Notes under the pieces: model-generated | What the model saw: the letters and a program-made list of their open reading frames with translations, nothing else | The model's database searches: none | What the model was told of the DNA's origin: nothing | Shown here: piece after piece, positions 8,546 to 18,055 of the stretch | Layout: the number at the start of each line of letters is the position of its first letter | Numbering within the stretch: the first letter of the stretch is position 1 | Translations under genes and position numbers: made by a program | Assembly (NCBI GenBank): GCA_025363755.1 | Contig: JANYLQ010000029.1 | Location: 248,001 to 312,000 of the forward strand | DNA from: Hyphomicrobiales bacterium | GTDB lineage: Bacteria > Pseudomonadota > Alphaproteobacteria > Rhizobiales > Aestuariivirgaceae | Length of the DNA: 64,000 nucleotides | Direction of reading: 5' to 3'

Positions 8546-9354
8546 GTATGGTTGAAACTGCGCCACGCTTTCAAGACACGAAGATTTTCGGACTGACCCA
8601 AGATGTGCGCCACGGTCATATTTGGTTATGGCGCACGGTGGTGGCAATGCTGATAGGATCAGCATTGATGATTGTATTTCAGTTTTTTGATGCAAGACTC
8701 ATCAATGGCGTGAGCGTTTGGGACAAGCCTGCGAAATTTTTTCTTTCGCTTGCTGTGCAATACGCAACAGTGAGTTGGGCTTTGTCGCAGATGCCGCGCG
8801 CTAGCGCGAAGTTACCCAGCATAGACTGGGCTGCAGCATTAATGTTGATCGCCGGTTGGGGCGAGATGGCGTATATTATTTTTCGGGCTTCGCGGGCCGA
8901 GGCATCACACTTCAATTCGAGTTCGCTCTCTGGAGCCATCGGTTATGGTTTGATGGGTGTAGGTGCATTGACGCTCACATTCACAGCAGCTTTTATTGGT
9001 TGGAAAATTTGGCGCAAAAGAAGCCATGGGTTGTGGACAGAAACGGCGGGCATAGCGCTTATGATTGGAGCGGTGCTAGGCACGGCTGCCGGTATCTATT
9101 TGTCATCGCATACCAGCCATTGGGTTGGTGGCGCACAAACTGATGCCGGCGGACTAGTGCTATTTAATTGGTCGACCACGGGTGGCGATTTGCGAGTAGC
9201 ACATTTTGTGGGACTGCATGCGGCCCAATTTATACCGCTGGCCGCAATGAGTGGAGATCGGCGTGTGGTTTATGGTGCAGCAATAGTTACCATATTCTTG
9301 ACGGCTGCGATATTTGCGATGAGTGCATCGGGGGTGCCGTTGTTCAGGGCCTGA
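8542..9354 (+). CDS. Uncharacterised multi-pass membrane protein
   Basis: 270 residues, about seven or eight hydrophobic segments. I do not recognise a named family. Histidines sit at the ends of membrane segments in SSHTSHWVGG and VAHFVGLHAAQF, which could bind a metal or cofactor, but this is only an observation. It starts from an ATG after AAGGAG inside the end of the ABA4-like gene, so the pair probably works together under the TetR repressor. 59 featureless bases separate it from the next gene. Confidence 0.7.
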   Translation: MSMVETAPRFQDTKIFGLTQDVRHGHIWLWRTVVAMLIGSALMIVFQFFDARLINGVSVWDKPAKFFLSLAVQYATVSWALSQMPRASAKLPSIDWAAALMLIAGWGEMAYIIFRASRAEASHFNSSSLSGAIGYGLMGVGALTLTFTAAFIGWKIWRKRSHGLWTETAGIALMIGAVLGTAAGIYLSSHTSHWVGGAQTDAGGLVLFNWSTTGGDLRVAHFVGLHAAQFIPLAAMSGDRRVVYGAAIVTIFLTAAIFAMSASGVPLFRA

Positions 9355-9413
9355 TTGAATGTGACATTGGCTTGGCGTAATCAGTATGCGAAGCCATTTT
9401 TTGAAAGCCCCCA

Positions 9414-10517
9414 ATGAAAATCAAAAAACTTGAAACTTTTTGCAATGAATTTGTGGGCTTTGTGCGCGCGACATCGGAAACCGGCGCAGAAGGTTGGGGG
9501 CAGGTTTCAACTTACAATGCCGACATCACCTGCGAGATATTCCACCGACAAGTGGCACGGCATGCGCTGGGCACCAATGCACTGGATTTTGCCGATACAT
9601 TAAATTTGATTGGCGAGCGCGAACATAAATATCCAGGAAGCTATTTACGTCGCGCCATGACGGGGCTCGATACAGCCCTTCTGGATTTGCGCGGCAAGCT
9701 TGAGGAGAAGCCTGTTACATCATTGCTTGGCGGCAGCCCCGGCAAAATTCGCGCTTATGCGTCTTCAATGAAGCGCGACATCACGCCGGAAGATGAAGCC
9801 GCTCGGTTTTTAAAACTGCGAGATGAGTTTGGCTTTGATGCGTTTAAATGGCGGGTCGGTTCCGAATGTGGGCGCGACAAGGACGAATGGCCGGGGCGCA
9901 CCGAGGCCGTTGTGCCCATTGTATCGCGTGCACTCGGTGATGGTGTTGCAAAACTCGTGGATGGCAATTCGTGTTATTCACCCAAGCGCGCAATTGAAGT
10001 GGGAAAACTGCTTGAACAAGAGGGCATTTCACATTTTGAAGAGCCCTGCCCTTATTGGGAGTTCGATCAAACAGCGGAAGTGACCCGCGCGCTTTCGATA
10101 GATGTAGCGGGTGGTGAGCAAGATTGTGAATTTACCGCATGGGATGCGATGATTGAAAAACGTGCAGTGGATATTTTGCAGCCCGATGTCATGTATATGG
10201 GTGGCATGATGCGCACGTTAGAAGTGTGCAAGCGTGGCGACAAGGCAGGTTTTAAAATCACGCCACATGCCGCCAATCTTTCGCTGGTCACAATGTGCAC
10301 AATGCATTTATTGCGCGCCGTTCCGAACGCGGGAAAATATTTGGAATTTTCGATTGAGGGTTTGGATTATTACCCTTGGCAAGACGGATTATTTTTGGGC
10401 GAGCCCTATAAAATTGTGGACGGCAACGCCGAGGTGACTGATGCTCCTGGCTGGGGGGTTGAGATCAACCCAGCTTGGTTGGAGGGAGCAAGTTATAAAA
10501 TGAGCGAAATGGTCTAG
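9414..10517 (+). CDS. Enolase-superfamily enzyme (mandelate racemase/sugar acid dehydratase group)
   Basis: 367 residues with the N-terminal capping domain and a modified TIM barrel. Barrel-end residues are visible in order: Lys in FKWRVG, metal ligands Asp in LVDGNSCYS and Glu in FEEPCPYWE, then Glu in AGGEQDCEF, Asp in QPDVMYMGG and a catalytic-type His in PHAANLS. The Lys/His arrangement points to the mandelate racemase subgroup, which contains many sugar-acid dehydratases; the substrate is not predictable from this. It has no close functional partner beside it. Confidence 0.85.
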   Translation: MKIKKLETFCNEFVGFVRATSETGAEGWGQVSTYNADITCEIFHRQVARHALGTNALDFADTLNLIGEREHKYPGSYLRRAMTGLDTALLDLRGKLEEKPVTSLLGGSPGKIRAYASSMKRDITPEDEAARFLKLRDEFGFDAFKWRVGSECGRDKDEWPGRTEAVVPIVSRALGDGVAKLVDGNSCYSPKRAIEVGKLLEQEGISHFEEPCPYWEFDQTAEVTRALSIDVAGGEQDCEFTAWDAMIEKRAVDILQPDVMYMGGMMRTLEVCKRGDKAGFKITPHAANLSLVTMCTMHLLRAVPNAGKYLEFSIEGLDYYPWQDGLFLGEPYKIVDGNAEVTDAPGWGVEINPAWLEGASYKMSEMV

Positions 10518-10582
10518 CGGCCTAGCCAATACGCAAAGCTCTGCTATTATTCTGCAGGGGGTAATCAAATCGGGAGGATAAA

Positions 10583-10978
10583 ATGGCTGAAATTACAAAC
10601 GGCGTTAGCTGGCTGGCGGTGATCATTGGGGCCATGGTTTCGTTCATTGTCGGTTGGCTTTGGTATTCGCCCAAGTTGTTTGGCGAAAAATGGGCGGCAG
10701 GTTCTGGCGTGAAAATGGGTTCGGCCGATCAGATGCCAGTCGGCGCCATGGCAAGCCAAGGCATTGGCCTTTTGTTAATGAGCTGGTTTGTGGGTGTCAC
10801 AGCAAACAACAACGCGCTTTATACGGTTATTCTCGCCACTGTTGGATTTACTGTTTTGGCCTATTCTGGCGGCGGCTTCAGCGGCAAATCAGCTTATGCA
10901 CGTTATGTCGATGCCGGCTACTGGATCGTTAGTTTGGTCATCATGATTATCTGCGAAGGATTAATTCGACATTTATGA
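10583..10978 (+). CDS. DUF1761 membrane protein
   Basis: 131 residues, four hydrophobic helices, with the N-terminal NGVSWLAVIIGAMVSFIVGWLWYSPKLFG signature of DUF1761 (PF08570). The family is a small membrane protein group of unknown function, common in alphaproteobacteria. It has a strong GGGAGG ribosome site before ATG 10583 and its own gaps on both sides (65 and 64 bases), so it is probably monocistronic. Confidence 0.85.
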   Translation: MAEITNGVSWLAVIIGAMVSFIVGWLWYSPKLFGEKWAAGSGVKMGSADQMPVGAMASQGIGLLLMSWFVGVTANNNALYTVILATVGFTVLAYSGGGFSGKSAYARYVDAGYWIVSLVIMIICEGLIRHL

Positions 10979-11015
10979 GGCTTTTCTTGCAGACTGGCTT
11001 TCGAACGACTAGATA

Positions 11016-11031
11016 ATGTTTCTTTAAACAT
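11016..11031. promoter_or_regulatory. Inverted repeat in the sodB leader
   Basis: ATGTTT and AAACAT flank four bases, 11 bases before the sodB ATG and just upstream of its GGAG site. It could be an operator or a small leader hairpin; it is short enough to be coincidental. Confidence 0.25.
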
Positions 11032-11042
11032 GGAGAAATAAA

Positions 11043-11642
11043 ATGGCCCTCGAACTTCCTGCTCTGCCTTATGCCTATGACGCACTTGGCCCTTATATGT
11101 CGAAGGAAACTTTAGAGTTTCACCACGATAAGCACCACATGGCTTATGTAACCAATGGCAATAATTTGCTGAAGGATTCGCCCCTTGCTAGCGCTTCAGT
11201 TGAAGATATTTGTAAAGTAGCATTTGCTGATAAGGCCCAAGGCCTCATCAACAATGTTGGCCAACACTATAACCACAATCATTTTTGGAATTGGATGAAG
11301 CCAAATGGCGGCGGTAATAAACTGCCAGCGAAACTGGCAGCGGCTGTGGATGCTGATCTGGGTGGGTTCGATAAAATGCGCGCTGATTTTGTTCAAGCTG
11401 GTCTTACGCAGTTTGGTTCTGGCTGGGCTTGGATTGCCGTTAAGGGTGGCAAGCTTGTGATCATGAAAACACCAAATGGCGAAAACCCATTGATGCATGG
11501 CGCCTCACCTATTCTGGGCTGCGATGTTTGGGAACACAGCTATTACATTGATTACCGCAATGCGCGCCAAAAATATTTGGAGGCGTTCGTTGATCACCTC
11601 GTGAACTGGGAATATGTTGAGGCCATGCACGCGAAAGCATGA
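11043..11642 (+). CDS. sodB: Iron superoxide dismutase
   Basis: Dismutates superoxide in the cytosol. 199 residues, normal length. The metal ligands are His27 (in FHHDKHH), His78 (in YNHNHFW), Asp161 and His165 (in DVWEHSYYIDY). A Gln at residue 74, just before the second ligand, is the outer-sphere residue position typical of iron rather than manganese enzymes; Mn enzymes place it in the FGSGWAW region. The metal use is an inference. The stop overlaps the next ATG (ATGA), which couples it to the dipeptidase. Confidence 0.95.
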   Translation: MALELPALPYAYDALGPYMSKETLEFHHDKHHMAYVTNGNNLLKDSPLASASVEDICKVAFADKAQGLINNVGQHYNHNHFWNWMKPNGGGNKLPAKLAAAVDADLGGFDKMRADFVQAGLTQFGSGWAWIAVKGGKLVIMKTPNGENPLMHGASPILGCDVWEHSYYIDYRNARQKYLEAFVDHLVNWEYVEAMHAKA

Positions 11643-12685
11643 TCCGCTACCCTATTTTTGATGGGCACAATGATGTGCTGTTGCGGCTTTGGTTGAAAAA
11701 AACAACCAAAGCCGTTGTTGATTTTATCGATGACGACGGGGAAGGCCATCTTGATTTGCCACGTATGCATGATGGTGGGTTTGCGGGTGGGTTGTTCGCG
11801 ATTTATACGCCCTCGTTTGATGACGGTGTTGACCGCGAGAATTTGAACCCTGCACCTTATACCCCTGTGGCCCAATCGATTGCTGCGCAAACAACTTTGG
11901 AAATGGCAAATTTGCTTTTCGCATTAGAGCGCGAAACGCCAAATGATGGCTTTAAAGTTTGCCGCAGCGTTGCTGATATTCGCGCGGCGATGAAAGTTGC
12001 GGCCATAGCTGCCGTGATGCATATTGAAGGGGCAGAAGCAATTGGGCCGTCGCTCGAAGGCTTGTCAGAATTATATCAAATGGGGCTGCGCTCCATTGGC
12101 CCATTGTGGAGCCGCGATAATGTTTTTGGCCAAGGCGTGCCGTTTAACTTTCCGGGTTCACCTGATATTGGTGAAGGGTTGACGGAGGCTGGCAAAGCGC
12201 TGGTTCAGGAATGTAACCGCCTGCGGATAATGCTCGATTGCTCGCATCTCAATCTGAAAGGTTTTTGGGATTTGGCCAAGATCACCGATGCGCCACTGGT
12301 GGCCAGCCATTCTAACGTTCACTCGATCTGCGCGAGCCCACGCAATCTGTTTTATGATCAATTGCAGGCTATTGGCCAAAGCGGTGGCATTGTTGGATTG
12401 AATTTTGCTGTCATCTTCTTGAATGAAGATGGCAGTTATCGCCATGATCTTTCACCCTCCTCCATGATCCGCCATCTTGATTACATGTTGCGCGTAGCAG
12501 GGGAAGATTGTGTGGGCTTCGGTTCTGACTTTGATGGCGCAGGCGTTCCCAATTTCATCCGTGATGTGGCTGGCTTGCCTCGGCTTGTGGAGGCGATGGA
12601 GAAGGCTGGATATGATGAGGCCTTGATCCGCAAGATCACCTCGGAAAATTGGTTGCGGGTTTTGGAAAAAACATGGGGATACTAA
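11639..12685 (+). CDS. Membrane dipeptidase-type peptidase M19
   Basis: 348 residues, close to the renal dipeptidase family length. The binuclear zinc site is recognisable: His10 and Asp12 in DGHNDVL, Glu in [10 protein letters not shown] (bridging), His in DCSHLN, His in ASHSNV, and Asp in GFGSDFDG. No signal peptide, so probably cytosolic. M19 enzymes hydrolyse dipeptides, including some with a D-residue at the C-terminal side. It is translated from an ATGA overlap with sodB and is followed after one base by the alcohol dehydrogenase gene. Confidence 0.92.
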   Translation: MIRYPIFDGHNDVLLRLWLKKTTKAVVDFIDDDGEGHLDLPRMHDGGFAGGLFAIYTPSFDDGVDRENLNPAPYTPVAQSIAAQTTLEMANLLFALERETPNDGFKVCRSVADIRAAMKVAAIAAVMHIEGAEAIGPSLEGLSELYQMGLRSIGPLWSRDNVFGQGVPFNFPGSPDIGEGLTEAGKALVQECNRLRIMLDCSHLNLKGFWDLAKITDAPLVASHSNVHSICASPRNLFYDQLQAIGQSGGIVGLNFAVIFLNEDGSYRHDLSPSSMIRHLDYMLRVAGEDCVGFGSDFDGAGVPNFIRDVAGLPRLVEAMEKAGYDEALIRKITSENWLRVLEKTWGY

Positions 12686-12686
12686 A

Positions 12687-13721
12687 ATGAAAGCGGTTTA
12701 TTTCGAAGCCTACCAACAGATGCCCGTTATCGCAACGTTACCGGATCCAATGCCTAGCAACAGCGGCATTGTTTTAAAGGTCGAAGCCACAGGCCTGTGT
12801 CGCAGTGATTGGCATGCTTGGATGGGGCATGATCCTGATACAAAACTGCCGCATGTACCCGGGCATGAGATGGCGGGGGTGATTGCAGCACTCGGGCGCG
12901 ATGTGAAGAATTGGAAAATCGGCGACCGTGTGACGGTGCCGTTTGTTGCCGGCTGTGGCCATTGCTTGGAATGCCACACAGGTCACCAGCATATTTGCGA
13001 CAATCAATTTCAACCTGGTTTTTCGGCTTGGGGATCATTTGCTGAATATGTGGCACTGGAATATGCCGATGCGAATTTGGTGCGGCTGCCGGACTCCATG
13101 AAATTTGAAACGGCCGCTGGTTTGGGGTGCAGGTTTGTAACTTCGTTTCGCGCCGTTATTGACCAAGGTCGATGCAAGCCTGGTGAATGGGTTGCGGTGC
13201 ATGGATGTGGCGGCGTGGGATTATCAGCCATCATGATTGCAGCCGCGACTGGCGCGCGTGTGGTGGCCGTGGATTTGACGGATGAGAAATTAGCATTTGC
13301 AAAGAAGCTGGGTGCTGAGGTTTTAATCAAGGGCACAGGCGATGTGGTACAAGCTGTGCGCGATGCGACAGGTGGCGGGGCAAATCTTTCGATTGATGCA
13401 TTGGGGCACCAAGTGACGTGTTTCAATTCCATTTCCTGTTTGCGCAAACGCGGGCGGCATATTCAGGTGGGGTTGATGCTCGAAGAACACGCCCATGCGA
13501 AAGTGCCGATGGATATCGTTATTTCGCGCGAACTCGAAATTCGCGGCAGCCACGGCATGCAGGCGTTTCGCTATGGTGATATGATGGCGATGATTGAGAA
13601 GGGTGTGCTCTCGCCTGAGAAGTTGATTGGCAATTTGATTTCGCTGGATGATGCTCCAGCAGCGCTGGCGAATATGGATAGCTTTAGTGGGCTGGGGATT
13701 AACGTGGTCAATCGGTTTTAG
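12687..13721 (+). CDS. Zinc-dependent alcohol dehydrogenase
   Basis: A medium-chain dehydrogenase/reductase of 344 residues. The catalytic zinc ligands are Cys in [10 protein letters not shown] and His/Glu in PGHEMAG; the structural zinc site is intact ([15 protein letters not shown]). The Rossmann motif is [10 protein letters not shown]. The substrate is unknown; the family includes alcohol, sorbitol and threonine dehydrogenases. The start lies one base after the dipeptidase stop, so sodB, dipeptidase and dehydrogenase form one transcript. Confidence 0.92.
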   Translation: MKAVYFEAYQQMPVIATLPDPMPSNSGIVLKVEATGLCRSDWHAWMGHDPDTKLPHVPGHEMAGVIAALGRDVKNWKIGDRVTVPFVAGCGHCLECHTGHQHICDNQFQPGFSAWGSFAEYVALEYADANLVRLPDSMKFETAAGLGCRFVTSFRAVIDQGRCKPGEWVAVHGCGGVGLSAIMIAAATGARVVAVDLTDEKLAFAKKLGAEVLIKGTGDVVQAVRDATGGGANLSIDALGHQVTCFNSISCLRKRGRHIQVGLMLEEHAHAKVPMDIVISRELEIRGSHGMQAFRYGDMMAMIEKGVLSPEKLIGNLISLDDAPAALANMDSFSGLGINVVNRF

Positions 13722-13864
13722 AGTTGGGACGCTGCAAAATTTGAATTTCTGGTTTTGTGCCTACCCCCACTCGACGAGAAGATGGCGATGCAATAGTCTT
13801 TCTTCGCAACTGATGATTATGGTTCAGTTCAAACGAAAGCATCATTTCAAAAGGAATGTCAGAG

Positions 13865-14248
13865 ATGTCAACTGAGGATGACTTGCAGTCAATCAAAATG
13901 GTTGTGACCGACTATCTTAAGGGTATGATCTATGGACAGGACCATCTTCTTCGTGAGTCCATGCATCCCAAATGTATGCAAGCGGGCCATTATGATGGTC
14001 AATATGAATTCATACCCCGTGATGAGTTTATCGAGGCCATCAAGGGAGAAAAGAAGGAGCCAGCAGGCAGTCCCTTCAATTATGAGATGGCGTCGATTGA
14101 CATCACTGGCGACATTGCAATCGCCAAGGTTAGTGACGAATGCTTTGGCACAAAGTGGACTGATTATCTCACTTTGATTAAGCACGACGGAAATTGGCAG
14201 ATTGTCATGAAGGCTTTTTATGATCACGCAAATGATAGGTCAAAGTAG
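13865..14248 (+). CDS. NTF2-like protein (lumazine-binding-like, PF12893 type)
   Basis: About 127 residues with the cone-shaped alpha+beta fold pattern: N-terminal helix VVTDYLKGMIYG, RESMHPKCMQAG, then strands ending in DYLTLIKHDGNWQIVMKAFY. This matches small proteins annotated as putative lumazine-binding or DUF4440-like. No catalytic residues can be assigned. The ATG at 13865 is chosen over that at 13856, because AAGGA abuts the first ATG and is correctly spaced for the second. It stands alone, with 143 bases before and 94 after. Confidence 0.75.
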   Translation: MSTEDDLQSIKMVVTDYLKGMIYGQDHLLRESMHPKCMQAGHYDGQYEFIPRDEFIEAIKGEKKEPAGSPFNYEMASIDITGDIAIAKVSDECFGTKWTDYLTLIKHDGNWQIVMKAFYDHANDRSK

Positions 14249-14342
14249 TTAGCCTTCGGCGCATAGATCTAGGTTTGAGTAACACGGGCCCAATCTTCAA
14301 ACTGCTGACAAATACTGACACCAACGCCTGCCATAAGGCATC

Positions 14343-14975
14343 ATGACCTACGCCCAAAACCTCTGGATTTTCTTCGTGCTCCTTTTCGGCATCATCATTG
14401 TGCCGGGGATGGATATGTTTTTCGTGATGGCCAATTCGCTGATTGGCGGGCGCTCACGGGGCATGGCGGCTACGGCTGGCATTATGGTTGGCGGTATTTT
14501 TCACACGATATTCGGCGCATTCTTTGTGGGTGTGATTTCTCAGATGGCGCCAATTATTTTGCAACTCATCTTGCTGGCTTCGGCTTCTTATATGGCGTGG
14601 ATTGGTTATACGCTGCTGCGCAGTTCGATCACGGTTTCCTCCATCGGTGATCGCAGTGCCGGAACTTTGCGCGCCGCATTCGGCCAAGGCTTCATCACCT
14701 GTATTCTCAATCCGAAGGCCTATGTGTTTGTGCTAGCCGTCTATCCTCAATTTATTCAAGCACGCTTTGGCCCCGTGTGGAGCCAGGCTTTGGTGATGGG
14801 CATTTTGACGATCATCACGCAGATGATCATCTATGGTGGGTTAGGCTTGGCTGCTGCAAAAAGCCGAGATTGGTTGATTTCCAATCCACGTGTGACGATC
14901 TGGATCGGGCGTTCTGCCGGGGCGGCGTTTATTTTGGTTGGTGCGCTGACGGTGCTTCGCGTTATTACAACCTGA
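14343..14975 (+). CDS. LysE/RhtB family amino-acid exporter
   Basis: 210 residues with six hydrophobic segments. The N-terminal VPGMDMFFVMANSLIGGRSRGMAATAGIMVGG motif and the LNPKAYVFVLAVYPQF loop are typical of RhtB-type exporters. The substrate is not predictable. It converges with the intradiol dioxygenase gene with an 11-base overlap, so any terminator must lie inside the opposing coding region. Confidence 0.92.
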   Translation: MTYAQNLWIFFVLLFGIIIVPGMDMFFVMANSLIGGRSRGMAATAGIMVGGIFHTIFGAFFVGVISQMAPIILQLILLASASYMAWIGYTLLRSSITVSSIGDRSAGTLRAAFGQGFITCILNPKAYVFVLAVYPQFIQARFGPVWSQALVMGILTIITQMIIYGGLGLAAAKSRDWLISNPRVTIWIGRSAGAAFILVGALTVLRVITT

Positions 14976-15609
14976 AATCAAAACTCGCCGATTGTGGTTT
15001 TGTGGTTTCATCGAACTTCAAGAGATGGCATGTGGGCAGGCCTTTTGAGACTGTGTCGTCGTCAAAGCTGATCTGGTCGCCGGGCTTAGCCAGAATAAGC
15101 TGCGTTGTGAGCGTGGCTTTTCCTGATTCAGTGACCTTGATGTGAATGTGTCTGGTGCGGCCAGAATATTCGCCGGGATAGATGGTGTTGAATTTGTATG
15201 CACCTGTAGCGTCGGTTTTTACAAAGCCGCGAAGGGCGATGTCTTCGGCTTTGTAATTTGTGGTCGGGCCATTGCCGTTGGGATGATAGTTTCCGGTGGC
15301 ATCAGTATGCCAGATTTCGATCATGGCATTGGCCACAGGTTTTGAATTGTCGAGGCCTTCATAAACGTGGCCGGAAATTTGCAGCGGGTCACCGGGCAGA
15401 TTGGTTGGGTTCACATTGCCATCTTTGAATTCAGCCGTGCCCGAAACATAATATGGCCCTTCGGTGACTTCAGCGGTTTTGCCACAGTTGGATTTTTCTG
15501 CCGCAGTTAAAATCTTGCCGTCTGGCGGCGCACCGAGTGGGCCATTAACTAAAATTGCTACGCCAGCCAAAAGTATGGCCGCGACACCGATCAGAACATA
15601 TCTCTTCAT
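14965..15609 (-). CDS. Membrane-anchored or exported intradiol ring-cleavage dioxygenase homologue
   Basis: About 214 residues. Residues 1-25 are one hydrophobic segment after MKR, a signal anchor or signal peptide without a twin-arginine motif. The body has the intradiol beta-sandwich: Tyr in TEGPYYV, Tyr in GNYHPNG and the two histidines in RTRHIHIKV give the complete 2-Tyr/2-His Fe(III) ligand set. Family members split catechols between the hydroxyls, usually in the cytosol; an extracytoplasmic copy is less usual. The start at 15609 has AAGGA well placed. No other aromatic-degradation gene is next to it. Confidence 0.85.
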   Translation of the reverse strand: MKRYVLIGVAAILLAGVAILVNGPLGAPPDGKILTAAEKSNCGKTAEVTEGPYYVSGTAEFKDGNVNPTNLPGDPLQISGHVYEGLDNSKPVANAMIEIWHTDATGNYHPNGNGPTTNYKAEDIALRGFVKTDATGAYKFNTIYPGEYSGRTRHIHIKVTESGKATLTTQLILAKPGDQISFDDDTVSKGLPTCHLLKFDETTKPQSASFDFRL

Positions 15610-15711
15610 ACCTGATTCCTTATGCATAAAATGGAAAGACGTTCTTGAACAAAATTCCGTTGCTCAATGATGATTGTAGCACAAATTTAGAAACTCAAAT
15701 AAGCTCGTGCG

Positions 15712-16155
15712 ATGAACGCAACCCGCCCCATGTTTTATCCTCTGCCCCTGATTGGTTGGCGCGAGGATGTTGTGTTGCCTGAGTTTGGGGGTGGGGTGGT
15801 TATTGCGAAGATTGATACTGGTGCGCGGAATGCGGCGCTGCATGCTGAGGAGATCAGTATCAAGGGCAAAAAAGTTTCTTTTGCTTTGGAAATGGGTGGT
15901 CATAAACAGCGCCATGAATTGGCTGTAATTGGCACAAAGCGTGTTAAAAGTTCTAATGGTTTCAGTGAACTAAGGCCCATTGTTGAGATTGTGATTCAGG
16001 TAGGCATCCACAAGTTTCTGGTGGAGACGACACTCACAAACCGAACCGATATGGGTGTGCCCATGTTGCTGGGGCGCAATTCCATTAAGGGGCGGTTCAT
16101 CGTTAATCCGGCAAGATCATTTATCATCAGCCGTATCAAGAAGAAACGTACATGA
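15712..16155 (+). CDS. Retropepsin-like protein of RimK-linked operons (PF05618)
   Basis: 147 residues, single domain. The aspartic-protease-like motif [12 protein letters not shown] (Asp near residue 35) and the C-terminal [16 protein letters not shown] pattern mark the 'putative ATP-dependent zinc protease' family, now seen as retropepsin-like. Whether it cleaves peptides is not established here. It overlaps the next ATG by four bases and starts a three-gene coupled operon with RimK and an AstE/AspA-like amidohydrolase. Confidence 0.88.
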   Translation: MNATRPMFYPLPLIGWREDVVLPEFGGGVVIAKIDTGARNAALHAEEISIKGKKVSFALEMGGHKQRHELAVIGTKRVKSSNGFSELRPIVEIVIQVGIHKFLVETTLTNRTDMGVPMLLGRNSIKGRFIVNPARSFIISRIKKKRT

Positions 16156-17057
16156 AGATCGCCCTCCTCACCCGCAACCCAAAACTTTATTCGCATCAGC
16201 GCATTATGGAAACGGCGATTGGCCGTGGCCACGAGATTGTGCCTATTGATTATTTGAAATGTTATATGAACATCACGTCGCGCAAGCCTGAGCTTCGCCA
16301 TATGGGTGAGAAACTTGAAGGTTTTGATGCGGTGATCCCGCGCATTGCGGCGTCGCACACTTTTTACGGTCTCGCGGTGCTCAGGCAATTTGAAATGATG
16401 GGGGTTTATCCGTTAAACGAATCTGTCGCCATCGGGCGTTCGCGTGACAAGTTGCGGTGTTTGCAAATTTTGGCGCGTGATGGTGTGGGGCTTCCGGTCA
16501 CAGCCTTTGCAAATGAGACGAGCCGCACTGAAGAAATTCTAAAAATGGTTGGCGGTGCGCCGGTTGTTGTAAAGTTGTTGGAAGGCACCCAAGGCATTGG
16601 TGTGGTGCTGGGTGAAACGCATAAATCGGCAAAGTCGGTGATTGAAGCGTTTCGCGGTGCAGACATTAATATTCTGGTGCAAGAGTTTGTGGCCGAGGCT
16701 GATGGCCGCGATATTCGCGCCTTTATCGTGGGCCGTAAAATTGTTGCAGCAATGGAGCGCAAAGGTCCTGAAGGCGAGTTCCGTTCTAATCTGCACCGTG
16801 GTGGCAGCGCTGTGATGGTTGAACTGACGCAATCTGAAAAAGCAACAGCACTTAAAGCGGCCCAGAGCATGGGGCTGAATGTGGCGGGCGTTGACTTGCT
16901 GCGTTCAAAGCGCGGGCCTGTGGTGATGGAGGTTAATTCATCTCCTGGCCTTGAAGGTATTGAAGCAGCATCCACCAAAGATGTGGCCAAGGCGATGATC
17001 GAGTTTTTAGAAAAGAACGCCAAACCAGGGCGCACCAAGACACGGGGAAAAGGATGA
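16152..17057 (+). CDS. rimK: RimK-type ATP-grasp alpha-L-glutamate ligase
   Basis: 301 residues, matching E. coli RimK. The ATP-grasp features are visible: [14 protein letters not shown] (nucleotide lysine and glycine loop), [19 protein letters not shown], and the metal site [15 protein letters not shown]. RimK enzymes ligate glutamate or other amino acids to a C-terminus, for example on ribosomal protein S6, or make small amide-linked metabolites; the acceptor here is unknown. The gene is bracketed by overlapping starts and stops on both sides, so its two neighbours are likely partners. Confidence 0.93.
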   Translation: MKIALLTRNPKLYSHQRIMETAIGRGHEIVPIDYLKCYMNITSRKPELRHMGEKLEGFDAVIPRIAASHTFYGLAVLRQFEMMGVYPLNESVAIGRSRDKLRCLQILARDGVGLPVTAFANETSRTEEILKMVGGAPVVVKLLEGTQGIGVVLGETHKSAKSVIEAFRGADINILVQEFVAEADGRDIRAFIVGRKIVAAMERKGPEGEFRSNLHRGGSAVMVELTQSEKATALKAAQSMGLNVAGVDLLRSKRGPVVMEVNSSPGLEGIEAASTKDVAKAMIEFLEKNAKPGRTKTRGKG

Positions 17058-18055
17058 CGGCGTTTGAGATTGGCGGCAAAGCCATTGCTGCTGGAACTTC
17101 CGAAACGATTGAGCTTGAAGTTTCGCTTTTAGCCAATAACACGCGGATGAATTTGCCGGTACATGTTGTGCATGGTGCAATGCCCGGCCCTTGCATGTTC
17201 ATTTCTGGCGTTGTGCATGGCGATGAAATTCAAGGCGTTGAAATTGTGCGGCGCATTTTGGCGGCACTTAATGTTGCAAAGTTGACGGGCACATTGCTGG
17301 CGGTACCGATTGTCAATGGTTTCGGCTTTCTCAATCACTCACGTTATATGCCGGATCGGCGCGATTTGAACCGTGAATTTCCGGGCTCTGAGCGTGGGTC
17401 ACTGGCAAGTTTGCTGGCGGATTTATTTTTCAGTGAAGTTGTAAAGCGCGCGCAGTATGGCATTGATTTTCATACCGCTGCTTTGCACCGAAGCAACCTA
17501 CCGCAAATTCGCATCGCGCCTGACGATAAACAATTGATGGCTTTGGCCGAAGCTTTTGCGCCGCCGGTTATTCTCACCTCGAAATTGCGCGAGGGCAGTT
17601 TGCGCGAGAGTGCAAAAGAAAACGGCATTAAAGTTATCCTTTACGAAGGTGGAGAAGCGCTGCGTTTTGAAGAGTCTGCAATAGATGTAGCTGTCAAAGG
17701 TACTTTGCGGGTGATGAAATCAATCGGCATGATTGCTGATGCGCCCGCAACGCCCAGCCATTTTGCACCAGTGCATTCTTCATCAAGTACATGGCTTCGC
17801 GCACCTGATGGCGGCATTTTACATTCAGTACGGCGCAGTGGCGACAAGGTTGGGAAGGGCGAACCCGTGGGAGTTATTTCGGATCCGCTGGGCCAAGTGC
17901 AGGTTCCGGTCTATGCGGAAGATGACGGCATTATCATTGGCCGCACCAATCTGCCCATTGTGAACCGCGGTGACGCCTTGTTCCATGTGGCCCGCATAAA
18001 AGTTAAAACACGCGGGCCCGTGCAGCCGATGGCTGATGAGGATGAAATTATTTAA
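17054..18055 (+). CDS. Succinylglutamate desuccinylase/aspartoacylase-family zinc hydrolase
   Basis: 333 residues. The zinc site is present as [11 protein letters not shown] (H-x2-E) and GIDFHTAAL (second His), with GRTNLP and biotinyl-like beta-barrel features in the C-terminal third ([18 protein letters not shown]). The family removes acyl groups from amino acids or acts as a carboxypeptidase. In this operon, after RimK, it may trim or reverse the amide products; that is inference. It ends with an 8-base convergent overlap with msrA. Confidence 0.9.
   Translation: MTAFEIGGKAIAAGTSETIELEVSLLANNTRMNLPVHVVHGAMPGPCMFISGVVHGDEIQGVEIVRRILAALNVAKLTGTLLAVPIVNGFGFLNHSRYMPDRRDLNREFPGSERGSLASLLADLFFSEVVKRAQYGIDFHTAALHRSNLPQIRIAPDDKQLMALAEAFAPPVILTSKLREGSLRESAKENGIKVILYEGGEALRFEESAIDVAVKGTLRVMKSIGMIADAPATPSHFAPVHSSSSTWLRAPDGGILHSVRRSGDKVGKGEPVGVISDPLGQVQVPVYAEDDGIIIGRTNLPIVNRGDALFHVARIKVKTRGPVQPMADEDEII

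Noticed and set aside
16406-17038. 210-codon open frame antisense to rimK
   Set aside because: It lies wholly opposite the rimK coding region and has low-complexity Ser/Pro/Thr content typical of antisense frames.
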